From contig JBPOEZ010000004.1 of NCBI GenBank assembly GCA_051252005.1, forward strand, positions 273,030 through 337,029: a stretch of DNA of 64,000 nucleotides, read 5' to 3'. Of the stretch, positions 33,061 to 42,226 are shown in pieces. The stretch comes from JACOMS01 sp051252005 (GTDB lineage: Bacteria; Pseudomonadota; Alphaproteobacteria; Caulobacterales; Maricaulaceae). The position numbers and the translations under genes are program-made. The notes under the pieces were generated by a model, which was not told where the DNA came from, searched no databases, and saw nothing but the letters and a program-made list of their open reading frames with translations. Within the stretch, counting starts at the first letter, position 1, and the number at the start of each line of letters is the position of its first letter.

Positions 33061-33816
33061 ATGACTAATAATCTGGACATAGTCCTTACGAGGATAAAAA
33101 CGGCGGACCCCGACCGATTTCGAGCGGCGCAACTCGCGGACGCAGGGGCTCGTGAACGGCTTATGTGGGTCTATGCGTTTCACCTAGAACTTGCCAAAGT
33201 GCCGGAGCTTGTCAGCGAGCCTATGATTGGCGATATTCGTTATCAGTGGTGGCGCGACGCCGTCGAAGAAATGTATTCCGGCAAGCTTGTCCGCAAACAC
33301 GAAGTGACGACACCGCTTGCGAAAGTGCTCGTGGAGGCTGATATACCGCGTTTTTGGGTGGATAAACTCATTGATGGTAGACATAGTGACCTTCAGTCTG
33401 AGACATTTGAAAATATGGCCACCGCACGAAAATACTGCGCTGATACATCGGGGGTCCTAGCCCAAATCGCCGCGCGCTGCCTAAATCAAGACGTAGGCAG
33501 CGATGTAGCCCTTGAAGCAGGAACCGCATGGGGCCTCGCCGGATTATGCCGCGCATACCCTTTCTATCATAACACAGTTCTTGCAAACGTGCCTTTTGAA
33601 GATCTAAAGGCGGCCACTTCCGTAGCCTATAGTGAGCTTCGTAGCCAAAAAATTGATTCGGCCATTCTTCCCGCCATTGCCTATACAGGGTTGATTCCGA
33701 AGTACCTGAATAAGATGAGCGCCGCAGATTATAATCCCAAGACAGACGCAGTGACCCTTTCGCCTTTCGCGAAACAATTACGGCAGTTTAAAATAACGAT
33801 TACGGGCAAAATTTAG
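33061..33816 (+). CDS. Squalene/phytoene synthase-family protein, NDUFAF6-like
   Basis: All-helical trans-isoprenyl-diphosphate-synthase fold, 251 residues. The conserved WVYAFHLELAKV and IGDIRYQWWRDAVEE parts match the family, but the first Asp-rich DxxxD motif of true squalene or phytoene synthases is absent and no DxxxD-type second motif is visible in the ARKYCADTSG region. This pattern is that of NDUFAF6-type relatives, which help assemble respiratory complex I rather than make carotenoids. Divergent from the NiSOD trio (84 bases apart). In many alphaproteobacteria this gene follows secF closely. Confidence 0.75.
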   Translation: MTNNLDIVLTRIKTADPDRFRAAQLADAGARERLMWVYAFHLELAKVPELVSEPMIGDIRYQWWRDAVEEMYSGKLVRKHEVTTPLAKVLVEADIPRFWVDKLIDGRHSDLQSETFENMATARKYCADTSGVLAQIAARCLNQDVGSDVALEAGTAWGLAGLCRAYPFYHNTVLANVPFEDLKAATSVAYSELRSQKIDSAILPAIAYTGLIPKYLNKMSAADYNPKTDAVTLSPFAKQLRQFKITITGKI

Positions 33817-33895
33817 GCATGCCTTGCCCGCAGGGGTGTTTGACTTTTTCGGCGGGCTTGCCATTATGCAAAAAAAAATAATCGGGATGACTGTT

Positions 33896-35527
33896 ATGAG
33901 TGAAGCCACTGCGCCGGAAACGAACAAGGGCATATTAGGATGGATTGAACGGACGGGTAACCGTTTGCCAGACCCCGTTTTCATTTTCTTTTATCTGGCA
34001 GTTCTACTGATCGTCATTTCATTGATTTGTTATTTCACAGGCGTCTCCGCTAAACACCCGACTCAGCTCGGCGCCGACGGCGCGCCAATCGTGATCAAGG
34101 CAAAGAGCCTCTTGTCGGGGGAGAATATCCAAAAGTTTTGGGTCGAAATGCCCAAGACATTCACACACTTCCACCCGCTCGGTTATGTCCTTGTTGTTAT
34201 GCTCGGCGCAGGCGTGGCAGAGCGCTCTGGGCTTTTCGCCAGCGCCATTCGTGGGGCTGTTAAAAGCGCGCCGCTTTACCTTCTAACGCCCGTTGTGGCT
34301 CTCGTCGCAATGCTTTCTAATCATGCGGCGGATGCGGGTTATGTGGTTATGATACCGCTTGCAGCGATCATTTTTGCGTCTGCTGGACGTCACCCGCTTG
34401 CAGGTATTGCTTGCGCGTTTGCGGGTGTGTCTGGCGGATTTTCTGCCAATATCGCGCCGGGGCAGCTTGACGCGCTTCTTTTTGGTATAACTGAGGCGTC
34501 TGTTGCGGGCGCTAACATCGGAACAGACTGGGAGATGAATATAGCGGGTAACTGGTATTTCATCGCTGCCTTAATGTTCATTTACTTACCAGTTATCTGG
34601 TTCGTGACGGATAAAATTATCGAGCCGCGTCTTGGTAAATGGGTGCCTGACAGCGATAGTGATATGGCGTCATACGGCGAAGAAGATAAGCCTTTGACTG
34701 AGGGGCAGCGCAAAGGCCTTCGTAATGCAGGGTTTGCGTGTTTGGGTGTTGTGGCTTTATGGACGTTCATGACCATAGGGCCGGGTAACGCGCTTTATTA
34801 TTCCAATGCAGACTTCCTCGCGCAGGGGCTTAATGAGTCGCAAATTGCCGAGAAAGAATGGTACGATCGGATGGGGCCATTCTTTAAGTCTCTTGTCGGC
34901 GGCTTTCTTGTCTTGTTCCTAGCGGCTGGCTGGGCCTACGGCGCTGCGGCCAAAACGATCAATAATCACCGCGAACTTGTCGCCATGATGGCCGAAGCTA
35001 TGAAAGATATGGGCTATTACCTCGTACTTGCCTTTGCTGCGGCGCATTTTGTGGCTTTGTTTAACTGGTCAAATCTTGGCTTAATCAGCGCGGTTCACGG
35101 CGCAGCAGCGATTGAAAGTAGCGGTCTTCCGCTCCCGATTGTTCTCGGCTTGATCGTCTTGTTCGCGGGTGTGTTGAATCTCTTCGTGGGGTCTGCATCT
35201 GCGAAATGGGCGCTCCTCGCGCCGGTCTTAGTGCCTATGTTGATGTTATTGGGTATTAGTCCAGAGGGCGCAACAGCCGCCTACCGAGTAGGCGACGGCG
35301 CAACAAATATTATAACCCCGTTGATGGTTTATTTTCCGTTGATCTTAGTGTTCGCGCAAAGATGGAAGAAGGACTTTGGCCTAGGCAGTCTGACGGCCAT
35401 GATGATCCCTTATTCGATATGGCTTCTGATTTCAGGCATCATATTGATGATTCTTTGGGTTTTCTTAGGTCTCGACTTAGGACCAGGCGCGCCGATGGCA
35501 TTTGAAATGCCGACTGCCGCCACATAG
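33896..35527 (+). CDS. AbgT-family transporter
   Basis: Membrane carrier of the AbgT family, members of which import p-aminobenzoyl-glutamate or export sulfonamides/p-aminobenzoate. Start ATG 33896 has GGGA eight bases upstream; earlier starts have none. About eleven helices, the family signatures SGGFSANIAPGQLDALLFG and NLFVGSASAKWALLAP, and a late YRVGDGATNIITPLMVYFP segment are all present. 543 residues, slightly longer than E. coli AbgT (508). No peptidase neighbour (abgA/abgB) exists, so the substrate is open. Confidence 0.88.
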   Translation: MSEATAPETNKGILGWIERTGNRLPDPVFIFFYLAVLLIVISLICYFTGVSAKHPTQLGADGAPIVIKAKSLLSGENIQKFWVEMPKTFTHFHPLGYVLVVMLGAGVAERSGLFASAIRGAVKSAPLYLLTPVVALVAMLSNHAADAGYVVMIPLAAIIFASAGRHPLAGIACAFAGVSGGFSANIAPGQLDALLFGITEASVAGANIGTDWEMNIAGNWYFIAALMFIYLPVIWFVTDKIIEPRLGKWVPDSDSDMASYGEEDKPLTEGQRKGLRNAGFACLGVVALWTFMTIGPGNALYYSNADFLAQGLNESQIAEKEWYDRMGPFFKSLVGGFLVLFLAAGWAYGAAAKTINNHRELVAMMAEAMKDMGYYLVLAFAAAHFVALFNWSNLGLISAVHGAAAIESSGLPLPIVLGLIVLFAGVLNLFVGSASAKWALLAPVLVPMLMLLGISPEGATAAYRVGDGATNIITPLMVYFPLILVFAQRWKKDFGLGSLTAMMIPYSIWLLISGIILMILWVFLGLDLGPGAPMAFEMPTAAT

Positions 35528-37314
35528 TGAAGAATAGTATCAAACGCTGGGTCGGCCGTGTTCCGGATGTGAGCGCGGTCATGGCGCGGTTCCCTGTGCC
35601 AACGGCCTTAATGGCAGTCTTTACGATAGGGCTCATATTTGGGGATCAGCTACGCGGCTATGAGCGCTTTTTTTATGTCTTAACTGGGCTGGTTATTGCC
35701 GGATATTTGTGTGTTAGTTTTATTATTTCACGCGAAAGCCGGAAGCTAAGTCCTGCGGTCTTTATGCAAGCTGGGATTGTTTTGTTGATTCTGGCGTGTG
35801 CATGGATTGCCAAACCGGCCCGTCTTGAACCCGCCATGGCGGTTGGGGTGTCTGTTCTTATTTTAGGCAATGCTGTTTTGTATCGCCAAGCGCGAAACGA
35901 TCTTAAGGTATGGGACTTCACCCATATGATATGGACGGGCGCCGCCTTTGCAACGCTAGGCTCAATCATATTTACGCTCGGTATACTTGCGATTGACGCT
36001 GCGCTAAGCAGTCTTTTTGGATTGAACCTTAGTAATTTTACGGAGGACTTAATCCTTCCTATAGGTCTCGGGTTTTTAGCGCCGCTGTACTGGTTGTCGA
36101 CTATTCCGGCTGTGGATGAACCGATTAGTGACCTTACGGATAACCCTGGGTTTGTGTCAAAGGCTGTGGCCTTTATGGGAACGTGGCTGTTGTCGCCTCT
36201 AACGCTAACTTATGCTTTAATATTAGTAGCTTACGGCGTGAAGATAATTTTAGCCGGCTCGCTGCCGAAGGGCGAAATGGCTGCGCTGACGACGCCGTTT
36301 CTGCTGATAGGCACATTGACGTGGCTACTCTTGGACCCGCCGTTCATCAGGGAAAAAACACTCGCCACACTGTTTAGAAAAAATTGGTTTTTCCTGTCTA
36401 TTCCAGCCGCGTTACTGCTGTCCATATCGGTCGGAGTTCGCGTCGCGGAATATGGCCTGACGGATGAGCGGGTTGCGTTGATACTCTGCTGTGTCTGGGC
36501 ACTCGTTGTGGGCCTGTGGTTTTGTTTCGCGCCGAAAGCAAAACGCGATATTCGGATTATTCCAGGGTTTGCGGCGATTTTATTGACTTTGGGGGCCTTT
36601 GGTAGTCTCGGGCTTAGCCATATGAACCAAATGTCTCGGATAGAGTCTGGCTTGAAACAAGCGGGCGTAATGACGGAAGCGGGACTAATTCGTCCGCTAG
36701 AAGATATCAAAGTTGAAGACAAAGCGGCTGCCGAAAAAGCCTACGGAGCTTTACAATATTTGGAGCGTAACGACGAACATAAGGCAATTTTAAAGCTGTT
36801 TAAAGGGGCTGATGATGTGCCTTCGTTAGTAGATGATCGATTCCAGAACTTGTATAAGCGGCTTGGTATCGAGGATTACAGGCCGAAAGGGCGGTACGAA
36901 GCCCATGAAAGCTACACTTACAGAAATTCGAATTCTTTGATCGAAATGCAAGCCGCGGGATGGATCACAGACACATTACAGGTGAATTGGAACCAAACCT
37001 CTGACTATGAAAAGATTCATCTGGCCAGTGAGCCTCGCATTTCAACAAGGAGCGGTGTTATTAGTGTGTTGTGGCCTGATAAAGGTATCGATACACAGTT
37101 TGATATCAATGATTGGCAGGCAAATTTACCGCGTAACGGGAATTCGTATGAGCTAAATGATCCAAAAATAAAACTGCAGGATACGCCTTTTTACCGTGTC
37201 GATATGCTTATTAAGTCATTGAACTACAATGATTATTCTGACGAGAAAAATTACAATTTGAGTTTGCGCTTCAAAATCCTCGTGACAGAAAATAGCGCTA
37301 CACCCAATCCATAA
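35527..37314 (+). CDS. DUF4153-like multispanning membrane protein
   Basis: 595 residues. The first 370 or so residues hold about ten to eleven membrane helices; a soluble region of about 220 residues follows (EDIKVEDKAAAEKAYGALQYL, DDRFQNLYKRLGIEDYRPKG and after). Resembles the DUF4153 family, whose function is unknown. The GTG start overlaps the AbgT stop (TAGTG), implying translational coupling. Its 3' end overlaps the convergent trmFO gene by 17 bases. Confidence 0.68.
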   Translation: MKNSIKRWVGRVPDVSAVMARFPVPTALMAVFTIGLIFGDQLRGYERFFYVLTGLVIAGYLCVSFIISRESRKLSPAVFMQAGIVLLILACAWIAKPARLEPAMAVGVSVLILGNAVLYRQARNDLKVWDFTHMIWTGAAFATLGSIIFTLGILAIDAALSSLFGLNLSNFTEDLILPIGLGFLAPLYWLSTIPAVDEPISDLTDNPGFVSKAVAFMGTWLLSPLTLTYALILVAYGVKIILAGSLPKGEMAALTTPFLLIGTLTWLLLDPPFIREKTLATLFRKNWFFLSIPAALLLSISVGVRVAEYGLTDERVALILCCVWALVVGLWFCFAPKAKRDIRIIPGFAAILLTLGAFGSLGLSHMNQMSRIESGLKQAGVMTEAGLIRPLEDIKVEDKAAAEKAYGALQYLERNDEHKAILKLFKGADDVPSLVDDRFQNLYKRLGIEDYRPKGRYEAHESYTYRNSNSLIEMQAAGWITDTLQVNWNQTSDYEKIHLASEPRISTRSGVISVLWPDKGIDTQFDINDWQANLPRNGNSYELNDPKIKLQDTPFYRVDMLIKSLNYNDYSDEKNYNLSLRFKILVTENSATPNP

Positions 37315-38674
37315 TATCGCGGAGCGCTCGCCCTGCGAAATGGCGTTTGCGGAAGCGGGTTTTGTCTTTCCCGCGAATACGTTTCCCGTCTTCGTCCTTG
37401 TAAACAAGATCGTCAATCGGTGGGAATAGGCCAAAATTCACATTCATAGGCTGAAACTTAGCCTTCGGGCCATTCATATAGCCGCCTGTGACATGTTCTA
37501 CGAGAGACCCTAATGCCGTGGTCAACGGCGGAGCAGGGCACTGCGTTCCGAGTTCTTGCTCAGCTGCCATGCGGCCTGTGATCATGCCAAGGGCGGCACT
37601 TTCTACATAGCCTTCCACGCCCATGATCTGGCCTGCAAACCGTATATCTGGACGAACATTGAGTTGTAGTTGATTATTTAAAAGCTTGGGAGAATTGATA
37701 AATGTGTTTCGGTGAATGCCGCCGAGACGGGCGAATACAGCTTTCTCTAGCCCTGGTATGGTTTTGAGAATATCAGTTTGTGCGCCGTATTTCATTTTAG
37801 TCTGAAATCCGACCATATTGTACAGCGTCCCGAGAGCATTATCTTGACGAAGCTGCACAATGGCGTGAGATTTGACGAGCGGGTCGTGCGGGTTGGTCAG
37901 GCCGACAGGCTTCATAGGCCCCCAGCGTAGAGTTTCTATGCCGCGAGACGCCATGACTTCAATCGGCAGGCAGCTCTCAAAATAAGGCGTGTCTTTTTCG
38001 AAGTCTTTAAATTCTGTTTGCTCAGAGGCGACAAGCGCTTCGATGAACGTTTCATATTGTTCTTTGTCGAGCGGGCAGTTGATATAGTCCGCGCCGTCGC
38101 CGCCGGGGCCTTTTTTGTCATATCGCGATTGGAACCACGCTTTGTCAAAATCAATGCTGTCTTTGTAGACAATAGGAGCAATGGCGTCGAAAAAGGCGAG
38201 ACTGTCTTCGCCAGTTGCGGCGAGGATGGATTGCGCAAGCGACGGGGAGGTGAGCGGGCCTGTCGCAATAATCGTGTTGCCCCAGTCTTGTGGCGGGAGG
38301 CCCTTCACTTCGCCGTATTCGACCGTGATTAAGGGGTGCTCGTTAATGCGCTTTGTTACGGCCTCTGAAAAGGCGTCGCGGTCAACGGCCAGAGCGCCGC
38401 CTGCGGGAAGTTTGTGAAGGTCGCCGATCTCCATGATAAGCGAGCCGGATCGCCGCATTTCTTCGTGCAAGAGCCCAACGGCGTTCCCAAGCGCGTCATC
38501 AGAGCGAAACGAGTTAGAGCAAACGAGCTCGGCGAAACCGCCCGTCTGGTGGGCATCGGTCATGCGCTCGGGGCGCATTTCATGCAGGATAACGGGGACG
38601 CCGCGCGTCGCAACTTGCCAAGCAGCTTCTGATCCAGCGAGGCCGGCACCTATAATGTGTACGGGATTTGTCAT
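37298..38674 (-). CDS. trmFO: Folate/FAD-dependent tRNA (uracil-54-C5)-methyltransferase TrmFO
   Basis: Methylates U54 of the tRNA T loop using methylene-tetrahydrofolate and FAD. The N-terminal FAD motif is VHIIGAGLAGSEAAWQ. LVCSNSFRSDD around residue 52 is the conserved TrmFO block with the catalytic Cys. ALGSLVEHVTGG and NVNFGLFPPID are the other family landmarks. 458 residues, normal. Not the U54 enzyme of E. coli (which is TrmA); TrmFO is common in alphaproteobacteria. Stand-alone on the minus strand. Confidence 0.96.
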   Translation of the reverse strand: MTNPVHIIGAGLAGSEAAWQVATRGVPVILHEMRPERMTDAHQTGGFAELVCSNSFRSDDALGNAVGLLHEEMRRSGSLIMEIGDLHKLPAGGALAVDRDAFSEAVTKRINEHPLITVEYGEVKGLPPQDWGNTIIATGPLTSPSLAQSILAATGEDSLAFFDAIAPIVYKDSIDFDKAWFQSRYDKKGPGGDGADYINCPLDKEQYETFIEALVASEQTEFKDFEKDTPYFESCLPIEVMASRGIETLRWGPMKPVGLTNPHDPLVKSHAIVQLRQDNALGTLYNMVGFQTKMKYGAQTDILKTIPGLEKAVFARLGGIHRNTFINSPKLLNNQLQLNVRPDIRFAGQIMGVEGYVESAALGMITGRMAAEQELGTQCPAPPLTTALGSLVEHVTGGYMNGPKAKFQPMNVNFGLFPPIDDLVYKDEDGKRIRGKDKTRFRKRHFAGRALRDIMDWV

Positions 38675-38770
38675 GAGTGGCGCTTAAATCCTGCGGGGAC
38701 ATTCTTCAAGCCTGATTTTACAGGTTTGGACAATATTACGGAATAGTAAGACCTTTCAGTCCCTTTCATA

Positions 38771-38827
38771 TTGACAATAATAAATTTATACTTATCGTTA
38801 TTCAATAAGTTTTATGCTAAAAACGAT
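38771..38827 (+). promoter_or_regulatory. Likely promoter region of the TonB-domain gene
   Basis: TTGACA (38771-38776) matches the -35 consensus perfectly; TATCGT (38793-38798) sixteen bases on is a moderate -10. An inverted repeat ACTTAT-N9-ATAAGT (38790-38810) overlaps it. Direct evidence for a regulator is lacking. Confidence 0.45.
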
Positions 38828-38843
38828 AAACAAAGGGAACGCC

Positions 38844-40055
38844 ATGGGAAACTCACTTATCTGTACGACAGCTATTGTGACGCTATTCGTGTCATCAATG
38901 TCCATTACGGCTTCAGCGCAAACACCGCCGGAGGTGCTAGAGGCCTATAAGGCTTATAGCGCAGCGTTTGCTGACGAAGACTATGATGCTGCCCTAAAGC
39001 AGGGAAAAGCAGCATGGAAAATTGCTGAAAGTAAGATGGGCGATAGTAAAACTACAGGCGATCTAGCTTTTAACTATGGGTATTTAGCGAAATCCCAAGG
39101 GCTGGCCAAAGAGTCGATGATATCTTTGGAGCGGGCAGTTGAGCTTTCGGGAATTGACCGTGATAAAGGCGCTGAGGTGCGATTAGAACGCAGTGTAGAA
39201 CTCATCTCCGCCGCAGAAAATGCAGGCGATGGGAAAGCCGTTGAAAATTATGCCGATGAAGCTTTGGTGTTTGCTGAGAAAAAGAATCTGGCATCAAGCG
39301 TATTTGCGGGTGAGATATTAGTTCATAGGGCGATCCAATGCTCACAAAGCGTGAACCGATCAGCCAAGAGGCTTATTGGGAAACCGACAAGCTCGCGTTT
39401 GGCCGTTCAAATGGACCAAAGAGGCCATGTGGCTAAAATGGAAAAGCGTTGCGCCGCAGATGCTGCGCGCGCCTCAGAAATTTTCGCGAGCCTTCCGGTG
39501 CTCGCCCGCCCAAAATATATTGCCTTGGCATCAAAGCAAGTTGGCTTTGCGTTCGAACGTGAACAGGACTGGCTCAAGGCTGCGCTCAGCTATCAGACCG
39601 CAAGGCAGGCGATTGAATCCGAGTATGGACGAGACAACCCGCTCGCCATGCAGTTGATTGGCCGATGGATCAACGCGCGAAGCCGTTTGAGTTTCGAAGG
39701 AAGATTAGAAAACGCGAAAGCAGCGGGGCTTTGCGATTGTTGGCCTTTTGACGTTGGGGAATCTAAAGTGCGGGCCACAAAGCGCGTGAAGCCTGATATG
39801 CCAACTAACGCTATCACGATTAAGTCCTCAGGCGTTGTTGTCCTTAAGACGGATGTTTCCGATGCAGGAGCCCCGCAAAATATTTCCGTGGTCTATAGCT
39901 GGCCCGAAGGGGAGTATGATGAACCGGCGATTAAAGCCTACCAACAATATGAATTTGCCCCCAAAACAGGCAGCGAATTCTCTGAGGCCCGAAACGATAT
40001 TGTCGAAAGTTTTAGCTTCATTTTGTATAATGAGGACAATAAAGAGACGTTTTAG
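38844..40055 (+). CDS. Secreted TPR-like protein with TonB C-terminal domain
   Basis: 403 residues. ATG 38844 has AAAGGGA at 38831-38837; the upstream in-frame start lacks one. Signal peptide (cleavage near ASAQ), then a helical TPR-like middle with repeated Ala-rich helix pairs, then about residues 320-395 a TonB C-terminal-domain pattern: SSGVVVLKTDVSDAGAPQNI followed by AIKAYQQYEFAPK. Classical TonB has a membrane anchor and Pro-rich spacer; here neither is seen. That suggests a periplasmic protein that uses the TonB fold for protein-protein contact. Function unknown. Confidence 0.7.
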   Translation: MGNSLICTTAIVTLFVSSMSITASAQTPPEVLEAYKAYSAAFADEDYDAALKQGKAAWKIAESKMGDSKTTGDLAFNYGYLAKSQGLAKESMISLERAVELSGIDRDKGAEVRLERSVELISAAENAGDGKAVENYADEALVFAEKKNLASSVFAGEILVHRAIQCSQSVNRSAKRLIGKPTSSRLAVQMDQRGHVAKMEKRCAADAARASEIFASLPVLARPKYIALASKQVGFAFEREQDWLKAALSYQTARQAIESEYGRDNPLAMQLIGRWINARSRLSFEGRLENAKAAGLCDCWPFDVGESKVRATKRVKPDMPTNAITIKSSGVVVLKTDVSDAGAPQNISVVYSWPEGEYDEPAIKAYQQYEFAPKTGSEFSEARNDIVESFSFILYNEDNKETF

Positions 40056-40167
40056 CACCAATAGATCAGTGACGCTGAGTTTTGCAAGTATTGCTTACTG
40101 TATCGGGTAGGCTTGTATTTTTCGCGGTTGCAATTAAGCTGAAGTCGAGCCTGAAAGGAATCGTCTC

Positions 40168-41151
40168 ATGATCATTGGACCTCGCAAACCTCGAATACCG
40201 TTTGATTTTGGACAAGCCGTCACGCAACCTTTTCGTACGTCCGGCGGTAAAGACTTTGTTATCCGGCTTCTAATTTGGATGACGCTCGGCTTAACACTTG
40301 TCTACGTGGTCAGTTGGCCTCTCTTAATGTCTCACTACGGCGCTTTGCTTGAGTATAATTGGCAAAACATGCAAGCGACACTTGGCGGGGGCGTGCCGCC
40401 AGATCCAACAGGCATATTGCCATTGATGGTTAAAACGATCCCTGGCTATATGATAATGATGTTTGGGATGTGGATTGTTCTTGCTGCTGGAGAAGCGGCG
40501 ATACACCGGAAAGCTCTGCTAGAGACAGGTAACCCGCGCAGGCCGCTTAAATTTGGAAAAACTGAGCTCCGGATCATGCTTATTCAGCTTTGTGTCTGGG
40601 TTTTGTGGTTTCTTGCCTACACGCTTGGTATTATGGCTGTTGCGCTCATAGGAGGTTTGCTTTCAGCCGCAATACCAGCTCTCGGAATTATCGTCGCTTT
40701 AGTCGCGGGAATTGCTTTGTTAGCCTTTCTTGCGTACCTGCCGGTGCGCCTCGCGCCCGCTGCTGCATTGTCGGTTAATCAAGGCCGTACCCATATTTTG
40801 GCGGCGCGGTCTGTCACTAAGTACCGATTCTGGAACTTGTTTTTAGCCTATTTGGTGACTGTTGTTTTGGGGTATGTCGCCATTTATTCAGTCGGCGCAA
40901 TTTGCGTAGCGCTCGCGACAGGAAATGCGGATATTATCATGGCGCTGTCAGGGATGGGGACGGAAAACCCGACGATCGCTTTTGAGGCTGCCGCAGAGCG
41001 GTTTAAGAACCCCATATTCTTGATCATTGGCATCATCGCTCTGATGATTTATTTGGCTATCTTCAATGTGTGGTATCTATGCGTTGCCGGAGTGGGCACT
41101 TACGCGGTCAAATGGTGGCGTGATGATGATCCGACGGCTAACTTTGATTAG
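40168..41151 (+). CDS. Multispanning membrane protein, unknown family
   Basis: 327 residues with about six membrane helices, a short N-terminal cytoplasmic part beginning MIIGPRKPRIPFDFGQAV, and a hydrophilic charged tail KWWRDDDPT. A loop with NPRRPLKFGKTELRIM precedes the third helix. No family could be assigned with confidence; the arrangement recalls YIP1 or glycerophosphoryl-diester-phosphodiesterase membrane-domain proteins. Isolated between the TonB-domain gene and a convergent mini J-domain gene. Confidence 0.7.
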   Translation: MIIGPRKPRIPFDFGQAVTQPFRTSGGKDFVIRLLIWMTLGLTLVYVVSWPLLMSHYGALLEYNWQNMQATLGGGVPPDPTGILPLMVKTIPGYMIMMFGMWIVLAAGEAAIHRKALLETGNPRRPLKFGKTELRIMLIQLCVWVLWFLAYTLGIMAVALIGGLLSAAIPALGIIVALVAGIALLAFLAYLPVRLAPAAALSVNQGRTHILAARSVTKYRFWNLFLAYLVTVVLGYVAIYSVGAICVALATGNADIIMALSGMGTENPTIAFEAAAERFKNPIFLIIGIIALMIYLAIFNVWYLCVAGVGTYAVKWWRDDDPTANFD

Positions 41152-41183
41152 GCCAAATGCGTAAGGCGGGGATCGTGAGCGAC

Positions 41184-41399
41184 CTACATTGCGCGTGAAC
41201 GGGCCTGAACGCGGTAAGCTTTTGGGATTGGCGGGATAAGCGTTTCAAATGCTGACTTTGCGGCCAAGAAAGCACGCACATCAGCATATTGACTATCCGG
41301 ATGGAAAAACTTCGCCTTTTTACGCCAAGCGTGACGTATATCCGCTTCACGGGCAGCCATATTAAGGCCTAATGTCATCAATGCATCTTGTCTTGTCAT
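41184..41399 (-). CDS. Small J-domain protein
   Basis: 71 residues. The segment LMTLGLNMAAREADIRHAWRKKAKFFHPDS reads as helices I-III of a J domain with the invariant HPD tripeptide, described here in parts: IRHAWRKKAK then FFHPDSQYAD. The last helices and any G/F or zinc regions are missing. It could stimulate an Hsp70 or be a degenerate remnant. Start ATG 41399 with GGGTAGCA upstream. Divergent from pdxH. Confidence 0.6.
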   Translation of the reverse strand: MTRQDALMTLGLNMAAREADIRHAWRKKAKFFHPDSQYADVRAFLAAKSAFETLIPPIPKAYRVQARSRAM

Positions 41400-41497
41400 G
41401 ATTGCTACCCACTTTTATTATACTTAACGAAATATGATTTAAGGCTTATAGAGTTAATAATGTCCTGATATTCATGGTTAACGGAGAATTTAATCCG

Positions 41498-42181
41498 ATG
41501 AAAAATGCAAATATCCCGCCGAGCCCGTCGTGCGCCGATTATACAGAGCGCGAAGACTATGCGGAGCAAATGAAGCGCAATGAGGCCCCAATTTTTGGCC
41601 AAACTGACCCTACAACTTTGTTTGCAGAGTGGATGGCCGATGCCCGTAAGTATGAGCCCAACGACTCCAATGCTATGGCGCTTGCAACCGTTGACGAAGG
41701 TGGCATGCCTGATGTTCGAATGGTGCTTCTTAAGGGCTTTGATGATCAAGGGTTCGTCTTTTACACCAATTCGGAAAGTGAAAAGGGCCAACAGATCATC
41801 AATTCGGAAAAAGCCGCCTTATGCTTTCACTGGAAAAGTTTACGCCGTCAGGTTAGAATCCGCGGTTGTACTGAGCGGGTGAGTGATGAGGAAGCCGATG
41901 CTTACTTTTCCTCTCGTGCCAGGGGGTCACAGATCGGCGCTTGGGCGTCGGATCAATCGAAGCCTGTAGCGAGCCGTGAGGTGCTGGAAGCCCGCGTCCA
42001 TGAGCTTGAAGAGGCTTATATTGACAAAGACGTTCCGCGTCCGCCGCATTGGTATGGGTGGCGCGTTAAGCCTGAACAAATAGAGTTTTGGCGAGACCGT
42101 CCCTTTCGACTCCACGACAGAATGGTTTTTTCGCGCAGCGACGTTCATAATAAGTGGGACATTGCGCGAGTTTGCCCTTAG
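41498..42181 (+). CDS. pdxH: Pyridoxamine 5'-phosphate oxidase
   Basis: FMN enzyme making pyridoxal 5'-phosphate, the last step of vitamin B6 synthesis and salvage. ATG 41498 has GGAG 11 bases upstream; ATG 41474 would add eight residues and has no site. Landmarks: AMALATVDEGGMPDVRMVLLKGFDDQG split as AMALATVDEGG and RMVLLKGFDD, FYTNSESEKGQQI, RRQVRIRG, RARGSQIGAWASDQS, and PHWYGWRVKPEQIEFW. The usual C-terminal RLxP is RVCP here. 227 residues, normal. Confidence 0.93.
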   Translation: MKNANIPPSPSCADYTEREDYAEQMKRNEAPIFGQTDPTTLFAEWMADARKYEPNDSNAMALATVDEGGMPDVRMVLLKGFDDQGFVFYTNSESEKGQQIINSEKAALCFHWKSLRRQVRIRGCTERVSDEEADAYFSSRARGSQIGAWASDQSKPVASREVLEARVHELEEAYIDKDVPRPPHWYGWRVKPEQIEFWRDRPFRLHDRMVFSRSDVHNKWDIARVCP

Positions 42182-42226
42182 AGTTTGCCGTAACATAGGC
42201 TCAACACCAGATAGGACGTTCACTCA

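Noticed and set aside
30738..33816. HMG-CoA reductase and squalene/phytoene-type gene as an isoprenoid pathway cluster
   Set aside because: They are on opposite strands with the NiSOD trio between them, and the second protein lacks the catalytic aspartates.
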